DNA from: Zychaea mexicana
Lineage: Eukaryota > Mucoromycota > Mucoromycetes > Mucorales > Lichtheimiaceae
NCBI RefSeq assembly: GCF_025766255.1
Contig: NW_026516664.1
Location: forward strand, 930,001-994,000
Length of the DNA stretch: 64,000 nucleotides
Direction: 5' to 3'
Position numbers and translations under genes: made by a program. Below are positions 61,553 through 64,000 of the stretch, one piece after another. The stretch's first letter is position 1. Every line of letters begins with the position of its first letter. The notes under the pieces were generated by a model. The model was not told the origin of the DNA. It did not search any database and saw only the letters and a program-made list of their open reading frames with translations.

Positions 61553-63214
61553 CTATTCTTCTAATGCTTTCTTAAAAACCGAATAGCAGCTGAGGCCGGG
61601 GTTGTAATCTGCGGAAAAGAAACGATTAGAGTTTCTGCGACATGAAAAAAATAGTGTATGCTGTGGCAGTATAAATGGTCTTACCAAAGTTGTCATCTGG
61701 GTTGCAGTTGCATTTGGAACGGTATTCAGGCTCCACTGGGCAATGCGTGTATGCGCTAAATACGGTTGCGTTTAATCAAACTGAGCGCAAATTCATCAAC
61801 ATTAATATGTGAGAACTTACGTGTGTCGATAGCCGATATCGTTGAAGAAGTGGAACTCATCTTTGCGGAGCATCATGCTTGCAGCAATCGAGTGAACGGG
61901 AGCATCGCCCCATCTGCAATATCAGCCGTAGTGCGCGTATGTTTTTGGTTAATACATGCAACGCTATGCACACAAGAGCCGTACAATATCATCTTTTTTT
62001 CTTACCTCTCGTAAAAGAATCCACCTGACTGATCCAAATAGTTGAAGAATTTGAGGTAATCGTTTGAGCGCCATAAGGACAGCGAGGCAATTTCAAAGTT
62101 GGTCCAGAAATGACATAGATTGTACGATCCGCCATCATCGTCCGTGATGAAGCGATACAATGAATCCTCCTTGATGGGCCAGTGCTTCACAACCTCGGGG
62201 CGATCACGCTCAAAGTCCTTAACCGTTTGCCACAGTGATGGGACAGTCGCGCCGAATTCACGGAACGCAATATTGAAACCTGTGAAAAATAGATGTTAAT
62301 ATGCCAAGTTGCCAAGTTGATGATGATCCTTACCATATTTCTTGTTATTGTTGCGCATGAATTTGAATACATCATAGTCCAAATCACAGTGATAATCCAC
62401 ATCAGGCTCCAAACGCCAATAGTAGTCAAACTCGTCCAACAAAGGATGCCGGAAAAAGAACCCGCTTTGGAAACTATATCAGATAGAGAGAATAAGAGAG
62501 TAATGATAACGACGAGCAAGTGGGGTGAGTGGATAACGCTAAAAACATACACACACATACAGAGAGAAACCGAGATATCTCTTTTTTTATGTCACAGTGT
62601 AACCTTGCCGCTCCACCAACAACAGGATCTGCAACTTACCGGCACATGTGGCGATAGCTCTCGCTTTCTGCGTAGGGAATGCCTAGCTTGGCCATTTCTG
62701 CTCGTTTGTCGGCTGCCAAGTTCTGGTCGATAAACGGTGGATAACCCCACATTTGACTGTCCAATTTGCCATAGCGCGTACCGGCCGTCGTCAGTGCGGA
62801 CGTTGTATCGATAAAATCTTGGGTAAAGTCATCGTCATTCAAAAAAATGTATGGGTATTGATACTTTTTGTTGAATCGCTGTTCAATCTGCTCAATCGTG
62901 CCAACGATGCCGTTGAGTTCTCGGTTACGAACCAGGATGACAAAGCATGCTCGGACGGGATCATCTGGCTTAAAGTCGGAAAGAGGCGCATCCACGGGTG
63001 GTTGCGCAGGTAATACTGGTGACTCTGGTGCAGCGGTTGTGCTGTCAAGGCCGTTCTGTTCTTCTGCTCCATTGAGAGAAACGAAATTACTGACAGGTAA
63101 GAAAAACAAGAGTGAAATGGTCAAAAGAGCCAAAGTGCCAACGAGTAGGAGTCGTTGCCGACCAGCTACTCGCCAGTTATTCATTTCGCGGGTAAGAAAC
63201 GCAGGCAGCGCCAT
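61553..63214 (-). CDS. Alpha-1,2-mannosyltransferase, KRE2/MNT1 family (GT15)
   Basis: Golgi type II enzyme adding alpha-1,2-mannose from GDP-mannose to O- and N-glycans. 402 residues, exons 63214-62640, 62473-62334, 62279-62006, 61913-61821, 61755-61685 and 61608-61553, phases consistent. Short cytosolic tail, one signal anchor about residues 19-41 ([20 protein letters not shown]), a Pro/Ser/Asp stem, then the catalytic domain: [68 protein letters not shown] and [15 protein letters not shown], ending [26 protein letters not shown] holds the metal/nucleotide acidic motif. Length fits the family (about 400). A second Met 10 codons in (63184) is an alternative start. Same strand as its neighbours, no operon implied. 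Confidence 0.94.
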
Positions 63215-63426
63215 GGGCAGGGAGCTTGCAAGTTTTGTTTGTGGGGGATTTGGCCTGCTGAGTACTTGGCAGTGTATAAGAGCTCTAAAGTAAAACCCAA
63301 TCAGATTAACGCCCCCTTTTTAAACGTTCCGTGTCTTGCCTCGGGCTTAGATCCAGGTGTAACAACAAACATCTATTACCCATTTGATTTATTTTTATTT
63401 CTCTTGCTATTTCTTTCTTTCTTTCT

Positions 63427-64000
63427 CTACAGTTCATCTCGCTCGTGTGGATGGTGGACTGAGACAAGCTTCGAGGGGGCCAATTTGATCTTTGACTGTC
63501 CTTGCCACTTTGCAAAATTAACGGGTATCATGCGTGTCTGCAGTTCATGCAGGTACTTCAGATGATAGTGGTACTGATCGACCAGTATCGCATTCACGAA
63601 CACGTCTGCCCCGGCATTGTCAATATTGCATCCATTTTGAGAAACAATAGCATTCTCCCAAATAGTAGGTGTGAAATAAGCCTACACAATCAGGGAAAAT
63701 GAGCATCGTTTTCTTCATCTTTCATCATCGATGACAGGAATTAGGCCATACCTTGCCTTCGTCCTTGCTGCTAATCAAGGATGATGAGAAAATTTCACAT
63801 TAGTATCAGTGCTTCAAATTAAAACTTGAGAAAAACGCTGTCCGTACCTGCTGTCGCCGCCATCAGATGATGGATCGACATACCCTGTACGACATTGACA
63901 CGATAATTAGCGATATATACAAGTGAAGCCCAATTAGAACCGACAGGTACCTTCAATCCCCACAGCACCGGGTGTTTTGCATAATGTATTCAACTGTTCA
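63427..64000 (-). CDS. ER-retained protein, partial (ends in RDEL)
   Basis: The 3' part of a minus-strand gene whose start lies beyond the window. Exons seen: 64000-63951 (cut by the edge), 63884-63848, 63770-63752 (a 19-nt microexon) and 63681-63427. The joined frame reads EQLNTLCKTPGAVGIEGYVD, PSSDGGDSS, KDEGKAYFTPTIWENAIVSQ, NGCNIDNAGADVFVNAIL, then DQYHYHLKYLHELQTRMI, and ends HPHERDEL before TAG. RDEL resembles HDEL/KDEL retrieval signals, so ER-lumen residence is likely. Two cysteines and no hydrophobic stretch in the visible part fit a soluble lumenal protein. I do not recognise the family. Confidence 0.6.

Overview
The window looks like nuclear DNA of a filamentous fungus. Genes are small and mostly spliced, with many 60-200 nt GT-AG introns that put frames back in register, and there are no operons. 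The gene set is fungal: a Gcn4/Cpc1-type bZIP, a KRE2/MNT1 mannosyltransferase, a HAL/NPR1-type kinase, an OPT peptide transporter and a PRM10/ThrE-type exporter. A COP1-like ubiquitin ligase, a bacterial-type Fe-S serine dehydratase and an expanded TPR/F-box/LRR family make an early-diverging lineage (Mucoromycota, probably Mucorales) my best guess. That placement is inference; I could not search.

Layout. 1.2-2.7 kb: minus-strand bZIP regulator with a TATA/CCAAT/TGACTCA promoter and two upstream ORFs. 4.5-12.8 kb: tandem cluster of two intact TPR/F-box/LRR genes and one decayed copy. 12.8-16.1 kb: no gene seen. 16.2-18.2 kb: mitochondrial-type L-serine dehydratase, convergent with an unrecognised multi-pass membrane protein (18.6-19.9 kb). 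21.4-22.4 kb: F-box/LRR relic. 23.4-26.3 kb: poly(A) polymerase (10 exons), convergent with a 9-exon RING/coiled-coil/WD40 protein that reads as COP1 (26.6-30.3 kb). 30.3-35.4 kb: mostly empty, with one tentative small spliced gene. 35.4-37.7 kb: ThrE/PRM10-like exporter, convergent with a zinc alcohol dehydrogenase (37.9-39.4 kb). 40.2-43.3 kb: 13-exon PSMD5-like proteasome chaperone, then a Ser/Thr kinase (43.7-45.2 kb).

45.2-50.5 kb is the oddest stretch. It holds a minus-oriented array of repeated intron-like modules, a broken Helitron/Pif1-type helicase, a zinc-knuckle fragment and a GC-rich hairpin block. 50.9-55.2 kb has another F-box relic and a fourth TPR/F-box/LRR gene. 56.0-64.0 kb is a run of minus-strand genes: OPT transporter, secreted aspartic protease, GT15 mannosyltransferase and a partial ER-retained protein ending in RDEL.

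How genes could work together (inference): nitrogen and amino-acid handling recurs (Gcn4-like regulator, serine dehydratase, Thr/Ser exporter family, peptide transporter, extracellular protease, HAL/NPR1-type kinase), and so does ubiquitin-proteasome biology (F-box family, COP1-like E3, PSMD5-like chaperone). Physical clustering is convincing only for the tandem F-box paralogues. Exon borders were read by eye from splice signals and frame, not from transcripts.
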